DNA of 7,895 nt from Desulfurococcales archaeon (GCA_027083045.1 JALWQP010000030.1:1-7895); one strand, 5' to 3'; positions 1 through 6,397 are shown, numbered from the stretch's first letter. The notes: a model not told the origin generated them from the letters alone. Numbers and translations: made by a program.

Positions 1-750
1 CGGATAATAAATGTAAGAAAGATCGAGCATGGAGCCGAGATAACACTTGCAAAGGGATGTGCGGCCTTGGTCCCGACAGGGGCACATAAGGCTATGAGCC
101 TCATAGAAATAGGCGACAACGCCGGGTTCACTAGCATAATGATCCATAACTGGAGACCAGGAATAGATGTCTCCAGCGCCACCTATGCCCGGGTGGGCAG
201 GAAAAGCCTTTACAGGAGCTATTATGTCAAGACAACACCTGTCCGATCGATAGGTAGCTACGAAGAAGTCGAAGTAGGAGAGGCTACCCGGGTAGAGATA
301 CATAAGGCATCAACAGCTCCACGCGACACAAGAGTAGCGTCAACAGCCGTGATCAATCTCAGAGGGAGAAACAGCAGCGGCCTAATCGTGACAAGAGGAG
401 TCGTAGAGAATGGTGGTTTCATGATCAACGAGCTTAAAATGAATGCTCAAGCCGACAATGTCAAGGGGCACATGGAGTGTATGGGATTAGTCTTGGGCGA
501 AGGAGTAATGAGGACGCTCCCAGTCCTCGAGACAAGCGTTGAAAACGCAACACTAACCCACGAGGCCAGCATAGGGAGAATAGGCGGTGAACAGTTGTTC
601 TACCTGATGACACGAGGCCTGACAGAGGAGGAGGCGGTAAGGCTCATAGTGGGAGGATTCCTGAGGGGCGCAATGGAGGGATTACCGCCGCAGGTTAAAA
701 GCTACATGGATAGAATCATCAATATGATGGCCGGGAAAATAGTTATGTGA
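1..750 (+). CDS. SufB/SufD-family Fe-S cluster assembly scaffold, C-terminal part (5' truncated by window)
   Basis: The reading frame is open from the first base, so the gene starts upstream; ATG and TTG codons inside are not true starts. About 249 codons remain, covering the beta-helix core and C-terminal helical domain of the SufB/SufD family (PF01458). These proteins pair with the SufC ATPase in the cytosol to assemble Fe-S clusters. Visible landmarks are GDNAGFTS near codon 40, a cysteine at codon 160 (GHMECMG) in the position of the functionally important SufB cysteine, and THEASIGRI with the His-Glu pair at codons 187-188. The family hallmark LFYLMTRGLTEEEA follows, with a C-terminal helix after it. 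Retention of both Cys and His-Glu is more SufB-like, but archaeal SufB and SufD are hard to separate from a fragment, so I give no symbol. A sufC gene would be expected upstream, outside the window. The stop codon overlaps the next gene by 4 nt (ATGTGA), implying cotranscription and coupled translation. Confidence 0.9.
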   Translation, partial: RIINVRKIEHGAEITLAKGCAALVPTGAHKAMSLIEIGDNAGFTSIMIHNWRPGIDVSSATYARVGRKSLYRSYYVKTTPVRSIGSYEEVEVGEATRVEIHKASTAPRDTRVASTAVINLRGRNSSGLIVTRGVVENGGFMINELKMNAQADNVKGHMECMGLVLGEGVMRTLPVLETSVENATLTHEASIGRIGGEQLFYLMTRGLTEEEAVRLIVGGFLRGAMEGLPPQVKSYMDRIINMMAGKIVM

Positions 751-1700
751 GGCCATCCCTGTTGGACTGCAGGATCTACAGCTCCTCCGCTCTTCACCCC
801 AAAAATATAGCCTACACTGTTCTATGCAGGCTAGACGACGAAGTAGAGACAATCAGGGACGCCCACCGTGTAGCGTTGAATATATGGGAGTGGGTCAAAC
901 AATTCTTAGAGGTATCCCCGCCTGTATTCATGGAGAACGAGCCTATAGGGATGACCCACCTGATCTACAGGTATAGGATGAGTGCTGGCAAGCACTACTT
1001 GTCCCTTAGAATAGTTTCCAGAGAGAAGCATGGAGAAATAGCAGTGATAACCATACCTGAAGCCCTAGCCGATAAGATTAATGCTGAGCCCAAACTATAT
1101 AGGTCGAGAACCGAGCCCACCGATTATGTTGAGCCCAGGGAGGAGCTGCCTCCGGGCCAGTACATTATATCTTCCCCGATCATATACCGTATACTGGGGC
1201 AGCCCTGCCTCGACTGTAGTGACACGGGCATAATCATAGCGGGCCTTGTTGAGAAGCCGTTACAGCTAGGCCCCGACGACCTCGAACGATACCCGCAGAA
1301 GACAATAAAGGCGGACCTCCATTGCGTGACGGGCTGGACTGTGAAGGACATTGAGTGGAGAGGAGTGCTTCTGAAACGTGTCTTGGATGATGCAAGGGTC
1401 AGGCCGGATGCGAGATATGGTCTTGTATATGGTCTCGACGGCTATTCGGCCATAATACCGCTCCCGTACCTGCTTGACGAACAGACTCTCCTTGCAACTC
1501 ATATGAACGGGGAGCCAATAGCTCCCGAGCATGGTGGCCCGATAAGACTAGTTGTCCCGGCTCTTTATGGATGGAAGAGTGTGAAATGGGTCTCAAGGAT
1601 ACTTCTCCTTGACAGGTACTTGGATGGTTTCTGGGAGAGCCTTGGCTACCATGAGCGTGGCAGTCCCTGGCTCGAAGAACGTTTTAAAAAGCCATGGTAA
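747..1700 (+). CDS. Sulfite-oxidase-fold molybdopterin (Mo/W) oxidoreductase with unrecognised N-terminal domain
   Basis: This 317-residue protein starts at a GTG inside the stop of the Suf gene. Residues about 133-295 match the oxidoreductase molybdopterin-binding domain (PF00174, sulfite oxidase/YedY fold). The signs are LPPGQ at 134-138, GLVEKPL at 166-172, and DLHCVTGW at 190-197, whose Cys193 should be the thiolate ligand of the metal. HMNGEPIAPEHGGPIRL (252-268) and PALYGWKSVKW (271-281) are the cofactor-cradle signature. There is no Tat or Sec signal, no heme domain and no Mo-cofactor dimerisation domain, so it is probably a cytosolic single-cofactor enzyme. The substrate cannot be read from sequence, and the metal could be tungsten in a hyperthermophile. 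Residues 1-125 resemble nothing I recognise; they are soluble and mixed alpha/beta in character. A CxxC pair (Cys154, Cys157) lies just before the core strand GIIIAGLV. Overlap with the Suf gene suggests coexpression with Fe-S assembly, although no Fe-S binding motif is obvious apart from that CxxC. Confidence 0.85.
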   Translation: MRPSLLDCRIYSSSALHPKNIAYTVLCRLDDEVETIRDAHRVALNIWEWVKQFLEVSPPVFMENEPIGMTHLIYRYRMSAGKHYLSLRIVSREKHGEIAVITIPEALADKINAEPKLYRSRTEPTDYVEPREELPPGQYIISSPIIYRILGQPCLDCSDTGIIIAGLVEKPLQLGPDDLERYPQKTIKADLHCVTGWTVKDIEWRGVLLKRVLDDARVRPDARYGLVYGLDGYSAIIPLPYLLDEQTLLATHMNGEPIAPEHGGPIRLVVPALYGWKSVKWVSRILLLDRYLDGFWESLGYHERGSPWLEERFKKPW

Positions 1701-1706
1701 TACCAT
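1694..1706. repeat. 13-bp palindrome over the stop codon of the Mo/W enzyme gene
   Basis: ATGGTA and its inverted copy TACCAT flank a single A at 1700, making a perfect 13-bp inverted repeat that includes the TAA stop (1698-1700). The loop is too short for a stable RNA hairpin. If it has a role, a dimeric regulator site upstream of the amidohydrolase gene is more likely than a terminator. It could equally be chance. Confidence 0.3.
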
Positions 1707-1737
1707 TAAGTAGTTTATCTAAGGATTAGAGCTCTTT

Positions 1738-1774
1738 CTTAAAATGGTTCTAACAACAATATATTCTTGAGGTG
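1738..1774 (+). promoter_or_regulatory. Promoter and Shine-Dalgarno for the cyclic amidohydrolase
   Basis: A TATA-like CTTAAAAT (1738-1745) would place a transcript start near 1768. It is followed by a strong GAGGTG Shine-Dalgarno (1769-1774), which ends 7 nt before an in-frame TTG at 1782. A second AT-rich box, ATATATT (1760-1766), would instead place the transcript start near 1790 and make the ATG at 1797 almost leaderless. The two layouts predict different start codons. I favour the TTG because the Shine-Dalgarno spacing is ideal. Confidence 0.5.
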
Positions 1775-1781
1775 TGCTTAT

Positions 1782-3119
1782 TTGGTAGGCTCTATAATGA
1801 TAAGGAATGCCAAAATATGGATCGGCGACGGCTTTACCGAGGCTAATATTCTTGTCGAGGACGGCGTTATCGCGGGTATTTCTAAGAAGCAATTCAAGGA
1901 CGTTGACATGATACTGGATGCTTATGGCCAGCCCGTCATTCCTGGAGGAATAGATATCCATGCACACGTCTATGACCCAGAGTACACTATTAATGAGGAC
2001 TGGGAGTCCGGTACACTCGCCGCGGCCTTCGGCTCGATCACCACGGTCTACGACATGCCGTTACGTGTCAACGTGGACAACCCGAAGATACTCAAGGAGA
2101 AGATAGAGGCGGGGAAGAAGAACGCCTACATCAACTTCGGGATACATGCAGGCTTCATGACCGAGAACAACTACAATATGATACCCAAGCTCGCCGAGAA
2201 AGGCGTTAAAGGCTTCAAGGTATTCACATGCAGGCCATTCATGGCCAGTGATAAGGCTCTCGTAAGAATACTGGAGCTGGTGAGAGATGTTGATGGAGTG
2301 GTTCTCGCGCACAGCGAGGATGACGCGCTGATAGATTATGGCGAGTCTAAACACAAGGATCTAGACGATATTGTCGCCTATCATATGAGCAGGAGTGATA
2401 ACGCTGAAGCTGCTGCGATCATGAGGCTCGGATACTATGCTAGGGAGACTAAGGGCCCTCTACATATATGCCACATAAGTAGCAAAGAGGGGGTGGATGC
2501 AGTCAGGTATCTTAGGAGCCGTGGAGTCAAATTAACAGTAGAGGTCTGCCCCCACCATCTACACTTCACCCGCGACGATTCCGCAAAGTATGGCCCATAC
2601 CTCAAGCTAGCGCCAACACTCAAGACCGCGGAGGATAGAGAAGCTCTATGGCATGCACTAGCTGATGGTACGATAGATGCTTATGTTAGTGATAACGCGC
2701 CTGCCCCTAGGATTGATAAGGAGAAGAACGTGTGGCGTGCATGGGGAGGTATCCCGACACTAGAGATCATGGGTCCATACCTCTACACCTACGGCGTCCT
2801 CAAGGGTAGGATCAGTTTTGGGAGGTTCGTAGAGGTTTTCAGCACGAACCCGGCCAAGATCATGGGAATATATCCCCGCAAAGGAGCACTCGCCGTAGGC
2901 GCGGATGCTGACCTAGTCGTGCTCGAGACACGTGTTGCCAAGAAGATATCTGCCTCCGAGCACCACCATAAGGTCAATTGGACACCATGGGAGAAAATGG
3001 AGCTTTATGGGTATCCGCTACACCTACTTGTCAATGGTGAAGTCGTGATCAAAGAGAGAAATCTTGTGGCCAATAAGGGTCTGGGTAAATACATTGATAA
3101 ACGCTATGCTAGATCATGA
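1782..3119 (+). CDS. Cyclic amidohydrolase (dihydroorotase/allantoinase/hydantoinase class), specificity unknown
   Basis: This 445-residue protein is a full-length member of the metal-dependent amidohydrolases that open cyclic amides or ureides. Numbering is from TTG 1782. The binuclear metal site is intact: His60 and His62 (DIHAH), Lys146 (KGFKVF, the expected carboxylated lysine), His177 (AHSEDD), His231 (CHISS) and Asp304 (SDNAP). CPHH at 257-260, NPAK and the closing GADADLVVL are also typical. Two features argue against dihydroorotase. The Arg that normally follows HxH is Tyr64, and the His ending the TDHAPH motif is Ala308; in dihydroorotases these two hold the substrate carboxylate. 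The His just after the catalytic Asp is also Asn305. A hydantoinase- or allantoinase-like activity on an uncharged ring is more likely, but the substrate is unknown. TTG 1782 follows GAGGTG at 7 nt; ATG 1797 and TTG 1767 are alternatives. No pyrimidine genes are nearby. Confidence 0.85.
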   Translation: MVGSIMIRNAKIWIGDGFTEANILVEDGVIAGISKKQFKDVDMILDAYGQPVIPGGIDIHAHVYDPEYTINEDWESGTLAAAFGSITTVYDMPLRVNVDNPKILKEKIEAGKKNAYINFGIHAGFMTENNYNMIPKLAEKGVKGFKVFTCRPFMASDKALVRILELVRDVDGVVLAHSEDDALIDYGESKHKDLDDIVAYHMSRSDNAEAAAIMRLGYYARETKGPLHICHISSKEGVDAVRYLRSRGVKLTVEVCPHHLHFTRDDSAKYGPYLKLAPTLKTAEDREALWHALADGTIDAYVSDNAPAPRIDKEKNVWRAWGGIPTLEIMGPYLYTYGVLKGRISFGRFVEVFSTNPAKIMGIYPRKGALAVGADADLVVLETRVAKKISASEHHHKVNWTPWEKMELYGYPLHLLVNGEVVIKERNLVANKGLGKYIDKRYARS

Positions 3120-3149
3120 AGATTATGCAGGAGCGCTTCGGCTATAGAG

Positions 3150-3157
3150 TTTATATA
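3150..3157 (+). promoter_or_regulatory. TATA-like box TTTATATA in the 3120-3265 gap
   Basis: TTTATATA is close to the crenarchaeal TATA consensus and is the best box in this 146-bp gap. It lies 109 bp upstream of the DUF89 start, so a transcript from it would have a leader of roughly 85 nt that includes the pyrimidine-rich tract. Weaker AT-rich candidates nearer the gene are CTTTAATTA (3201-3208 region) and AGATAAAAC (about 3228-3236). Which one is used cannot be decided from sequence. Confidence 0.35.
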
Positions 3158-3177
3158 GTGAGACTATTGAATCTATG

Positions 3178-3204
3178 TTTTCTTTGTTCTTCTACCTCTT
3201 CTTT
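3178..3204 (+). terminator. Pyrimidine-rich termination-like tract after the amidohydrolase gene
   Basis: Over 27 nt only two purines occur, and there are T runs of four and three. Archaeal RNA polymerase terminates at T-rich stretches without needing a hairpin, and this tract sits about 60 nt past the amidohydrolase stop, a usual place for it. It could also lie in the leader of the DUF89 transcript if the TTTATATA box at 3150 is used. Confidence 0.5.
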
Positions 3205-3252
3205 AATTAGGTACTGGACGGCATGATAGATAAAACTGAAGGACGTATGTTC

Positions 3253-3258
3253 GAGGAT
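3253..3258 (+). promoter_or_regulatory. Shine-Dalgarno GAGGAT for the DUF89 gene
   Basis: GAGGAT ends 7 nt before the ATG at 3266. This supports that start and shows that the transcript has a leader. Confidence 0.55.
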
Positions 3259-3265
3259 ATCTGAT

Positions 3266-4159
3266 ATGAGGATTTACCCGGAATGTATACCATGTATACT
3301 TGGTGTAAGGATCAAGGAGATGATCGGCGCGGGCAGAAGGGATAGGAGAATAGCCTTAGAGCTGATGGAGTATTTCGCCGAGATATTACGTAGAGGGATT
3401 GACGAGGGGACAATTGCTTCTTCAATGCTATATAACTGGTTGATCGAGAGAGTGCCTGAGGTTGTGAAGTATTATAAAAAACTAAAGCTTGAAATGATCA
3501 ACCATGCAATGGAATCGCTGCCCGTATATGAGGGGTTGCTGGAGGGTCTGGAGGGATACGACGAGTTCAGGATGGCGGTGAAGATAGCGGCTCTAGGGAA
3601 TCTCTTCGACACAGGTGTAATGGAGCACGAGGCGCCGGAGCATCTGAGTATAGAAGATATCTTGCAGACGAGGATAAGCCTGGATCACACCAAGAAGCTC
3701 TACAGCCTAGTCAGGAACGGCGGCCTAACAATAATGTACCTACTAGACAATGCTAGTGAAGCTGTCCTCGACACCATATTGATGGATCTTCTTAGGAGGT
3801 ATGGGAACAAGGTCATAGCCGTCGCTAAGGAGGAGCCGGGATTCCAGAACGACCTGACAATCGATGATGCTATATATGCCGGGATAGACCGTGTAGCCGA
3901 TGAACTCATCTCTACGGGTTCCAATTCATCATCAATATTCCTCGACAAAGTCAGCGAGGAGTTCATGGACAGGCTTAAACGGGCAGACCTCCTCATAGCT
4001 AAGGGGATGGCTCACTTCGAGTACATATCCAGTGTTGAGGACAAGATCCCGATTAAGACCATATCCTATATCCTGGTACCCAAGTGCAGGCCAGTAGCTG
4101 TAGCGGCGGGTGGAGCCAAGGGCACAGTAGTTGTCAGGATGTCGCGTGGCGGTATATGA
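3266..4159 (+). CDS. DUF89/ARMT1-like metal-dependent phosphatase (archaeal CxxC subfamily)
   Basis: This 297-residue protein matches the DUF89 family (PF01937), which includes archaeal proteins of known structure. Other members are 'damage-control' phosphatases that remove phosphate from misplaced or harmful sugar- and cofactor-phosphates, dependent on a divalent metal. The archaeal subfamily signature ECIPC (Cys7, Cys10) opens the protein. ALGNLFD is at 109-115. The metal-binding YLLDNASEAVLD motif is at 158-169 with Asp161 and Asn162. QNDLTIDDA (194-202) and IAKGMAHFE (244-252, Lys246) follow, then KCRPVA near the end. Two positions deviate from the forms I recall: Ser164 replaces the usual Gly of DNAGE, and His250 replaces the usual Asn of KGxxNFE. 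No signal or membrane segment is seen, so it is cytosolic. The stop overlaps the radical SAM start by 4 nt (ATGA), which suggests a two-gene operon. The substrate is unknown; a metabolite made or damaged by the partner enzyme is an inference. Confidence 0.88.
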   Translation: MRIYPECIPCILGVRIKEMIGAGRRDRRIALELMEYFAEILRRGIDEGTIASSMLYNWLIERVPEVVKYYKKLKLEMINHAMESLPVYEGLLEGLEGYDEFRMAVKIAALGNLFDTGVMEHEAPEHLSIEDILQTRISLDHTKKLYSLVRNGGLTIMYLLDNASEAVLDTILMDLLRRYGNKVIAVAKEEPGFQNDLTIDDAIYAGIDRVADELISTGSNSSSIFLDKVSEEFMDRLKRADLLIAKGMAHFEYISSVEDKIPIKTISYILVPKCRPVAVAAGGAKGTVVVRMSRGGI

Positions 4160-5100
4160 TGAACAGTCCCGTCTTCGGCCCCGTTCCCTCGAGAAGGCTT
4201 GGCAGAAGCCTTGGGGTAAACAACGTTATAGGTAAGACCTGCACCTACGACTGTGTCTACTGCCAGGCGGGAAGAACAGAGGACCTAACGATCCGTAGGA
4301 GGAGATTCTATGACCCGGAATGGCTTGTAGACCAGGTGCTCAGTAGGGTGGATGAGCTCGAGAAGCAGGGCGAGAAAATAGATTATGTCACCTTCGTTCC
4401 TAATGGAGAGCCATCCCTAGATATAAATGTTGGTCGTGAAGCCTCTGCTATCAAGGAGGCCGGGCTCAGAGTAGCAATCATAAGTAATGGTAGTCTCTTA
4501 TGGATGGATGATGTGAGAAGTGATCTGGAAGTATTTGATCTTGTTTCTGTTAAACTTGACGCTGTAACCCCCCGATTATGGAGAATCATAAACAGGCCCC
4601 ATCCAAACCTATCAATCAAAGAGATCATCAATGGGATGAAAGCATTCTCAGAAACTTTTAGCGGAGAACTATTGACCGAGACCATGCTAATCAATAATAT
4701 TGACTACGCGATAGAGGCTGAACTCCTAGCAGAGACCATAGCTTCCCTCAAGCCGAGCAGGGTATACATCATGGTACCGGTAAGGCCGCCTGCCGAGCAG
4801 TATGTTGAGCCACCTAGCACCAAGACTGAGCTCAGTGTTTATGAAAAGTTCAGGGAGAGGATCGGTGATAAGGTCTATCTTTTGACAAGTCCGGAGGAGG
4901 GCTCTTTTATAGCTCTAGGTAACGCTGAGAAAGAGATCTTATCGATAATATCAGTGCATCCCCTCAGGCTTGACCAGGTGACCGAGATCCTCGAGAAGCG
5001 TGGTGTAGATATGGATGTTGTCGATAAACTAGTTTCGAAGGGACTAGCGGTTATCATCGAATACATGGGTAGAAAATACCTGGTTAGAAGATCAAGGTGA
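4156..5100 (+). CDS. Radical SAM protein (COG0731 type) with C-terminal winged-helix-like segment
   Basis: This is a 314-residue protein. The N-terminus carries FGPVPSRRLGRSLG (7-20), the opening typical of the COG0731 group. The radical SAM 4Fe-4S motif CTYDCVYC (Cys29, Cys33, Cys36) comes next. NGEP at 83-86 is the SAM-binding GGE-type motif, and ISNGS (109-113) and SVKLDA (131-136) are later barrel strands. Residues about 256-311 are rich in helix, with a strand pair at the end (AVIIEYMGRKYLV), and look like a winged helix. COG0731 is often labelled 'wyosine-related', but archaeal TYW1 has a different cluster environment, so I do not assign tRNA modification. The start is ATG 4156, inside the stop of the DUF89 gene; ATG 4159 is adjacent and equally possible. 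A GGCGGT stretch at 4148-4153 could help ribosome binding. The frame stays open upstream to about 4084, but that part overlaps DUF89 and precedes the conserved opening. The reaction is unknown. Confidence 0.87.
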   Translation: MMNSPVFGPVPSRRLGRSLGVNNVIGKTCTYDCVYCQAGRTEDLTIRRRRFYDPEWLVDQVLSRVDELEKQGEKIDYVTFVPNGEPSLDINVGREASAIKEAGLRVAIISNGSLLWMDDVRSDLEVFDLVSVKLDAVTPRLWRIINRPHPNLSIKEIINGMKAFSETFSGELLTETMLINNIDYAIEAELLAETIASLKPSRVYIMVPVRPPAEQYVEPPSTKTELSVYEKFRERIGDKVYLLTSPEEGSFIALGNAEKEILSIISVHPLRLDQVTEILEKRGVDMDVVDKLVSKGLAVIIEYMGRKYLVRRSR

Positions 5101-5114
5101 TATACCGTGCCGCC

Positions 5115-6392
5115 TCATTCTCTACACTCTGTTTTCAGTATGTTTCTCATTTTCTCCACTACTTTTTCAAATGCATCGGGCCTGAATAATTGCATCAGTG
5201 ATTCATAGGTTATCTCGCCTTTATCCTCGGGTACGAGGTACCCCGTATACTCGTTCGCGTACCCTATTAGCATTACCTCATCGTACCCGGTCGTGCCCCG
5301 TAGCAGTAGGGACGCCATACTATCTATTTCGCCGGGCCAAGTCACCATTCCCAGCACATTGTCAATGCTTATAGCTATGAGGGCTATCCCTATGTTTCCT
5401 ATGTTTTTCAGTATGTATGAGAACTCCTTGATAGCCCTAATCGCTTCCAGTTGAGCTTCTAGGGCCCTGCGTTTCCCGGGCTCGCTTGTTTCTTTTAGTT
5501 TGAGCTTTATCGAGGTTTCTATGAGCACGGCTAGTCTTAATAGTTCGTCATGGTTTCTAGCCTTCAGATCGACCCTGTCATTACATACTCTCATATCCTC
5601 GAAGGCGAGCTCTTTCTTTCTACCTAGGGCTATGGCCTCAATGATCTGCTCTGCCGCGAGATGGCCCAGTCTTTCTGCTTCTTCGAAGCTCTGGCTTCTT
5701 CTCGTAAATCTTGTCGAGATATTGGCTGCTGCTCCGTTGAGATATATTGTCCTATAGCCTGTATGCTCCTCTACTTTGTCCTGTAGAGCACCTACTAAGT
5801 CTCTTGTTACATATAGGTTATCTGGGCCTAGGACGGTAGGATGTACCGGGTAGTTTATGACTAGTACTTTTTTACTCCTCATGTCTAGGCCTAAAATTAC
5901 GGCTTTCTGGTCGATCTTTTTCCTCGGCGTGTTCCTATCGGTGGCGACTCCTTTTATCTCTGTAGAGGTAAACCATGCTTGGACGGGCTCGGCCGTCGAA
6001 ACCGCTTCCTCTAGGGCTTCCTCGATCCTCTCCATGACGTAGTCATAGTAGTCTTTACGGAATTCCCCCACGCCTATCCTGTGGAGAGGGTCACGGTATA
6101 GTGTTGATGGTGCTGAGTGGGTGTGCGAAGCTGCTAGTACCAAGTGGTTTTTGCCTAGGATCTTCTCGGCTCTTCTCTTGGTGTCCATGTATATGTTCTT
6201 GTCGATGCAGAGCAGGTCGAGCTCCATTATGACCAGACGGGCCCAGGGTCCGTCTAGGATAAGTGTTCGGACATAGATGTCGTCATGGACACCCTTCATT
6301 GGCTTGTCTCGTATTATATAGCCTGCTAGATAGTGGTTGTTATCCTTAGGCGTTATTGTTTTCTCCGCATATCCAGCACTGATTCTCGTCAA
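5115..6392 (-). CDS. Neutral ceramidase-like amidase (PF04734-type), no signal peptide, substrate unknown
   Basis: From the TTG at 6392 this encodes 425 residues (436 if ATG 6425 is used). It resembles the N-terminal catalytic domain of neutral/alkaline ceramidases, zinc amidases that cut N-acyl chains from ceramide. Numbered from TTG, it shows ISAGYAEKTITP (4-15), SHTHSAP (89-95; His90, His92), the RNTP arginine at 153, and YPVHPTVLG with His184. LNGAAANIS ends in Ser226. TWPGEIDSMA carries Glu355, and EITYE carries Tyr396. These align with the zinc ligands His, His, Glu and Tyr and the substrate-contact Arg and Ser of bacterial ceramidase. It lacks a signal peptide and the C-terminal immunoglobulin-like domain of the secreted enzymes of about 650-700 residues, so it is probably cytosolic. 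GAGGAG (6403-6398) lies 5 nt before TTG 6392 and the family N-terminus fits this start; ATG 6425 is the alternative. Archaea are not known to make sphingolipids, so the true substrate is open. Confidence 0.8.
   Translation of the reverse strand: MTRISAGYAEKTITPKDNNHYLAGYIIRDKPMKGVHDDIYVRTLILDGPWARLVIMELDLLCIDKNIYMDTKRRAEKILGKNHLVLAASHTHSAPSTLYRDPLHRIGVGEFRKDYYDYVMERIEEALEEAVSTAEPVQAWFTSTEIKGVATDRNTPRKKIDQKAVILGLDMRSKKVLVINYPVHPTVLGPDNLYVTRDLVGALQDKVEEHTGYRTIYLNGAAANISTRFTRRSQSFEEAERLGHLAAEQIIEAIALGRKKELAFEDMRVCNDRVDLKARNHDELLRLAVLIETSIKLKLKETSEPGKRRALEAQLEAIRAIKEFSYILKNIGNIGIALIAISIDNVLGMVTWPGEIDSMASLLLRGTTGYDEVMLIGYANEYTGYLVPEDKGEITYESLMQLFRPDAFEKVVEKMRNILKTECRE
5132..5167 (+). terminator. 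T-rich termination tract for the DUF89-radical SAM unit, inside the convergent gene
   Basis: Three T runs (5132-5135, 5150-5153, 5163-5167) start about 30 nt past the radical SAM stop. They lie within the antisense 3' end of the ceramidase-like gene, because the two stops are only 14 bp apart. Hairpin-free T-rich termination is normal in archaea. Transcripts of the two genes would overlap at their 3' ends. Confidence 0.45.
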
Positions 6393-6397
6393 GGCTA

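Noticed and set aside
1782..3119. Assignment of the amidohydrolase as dihydroorotase (pyrC).
   Set aside because: The substrate-carboxylate Arg and His positions are Tyr64 and Ala308, and no other pyrimidine gene is nearby.
3222..3265. A possible C/D box guide RNA: an ATGATAG-like C box followed by two CTGA boxes.
   Set aside because: The C box is imperfect, the first guide would be only about 5 nt long, no good C' box is present and the terminal stem is missing.
4383..4694. A 103-codon minus-strand open frame inside the radical SAM gene.
   Set aside because: It is antisense to conserved radical SAM barrel motifs and has no family resemblance of its own.
4156..5100. Assignment of the radical SAM protein as the wyosine enzyme TYW1.
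   Set aside because: The FGPVPSRRLG opening and the CTYDCVYC cluster environment fit the wider COG0731 group but not what I recall of archaeal TYW1.
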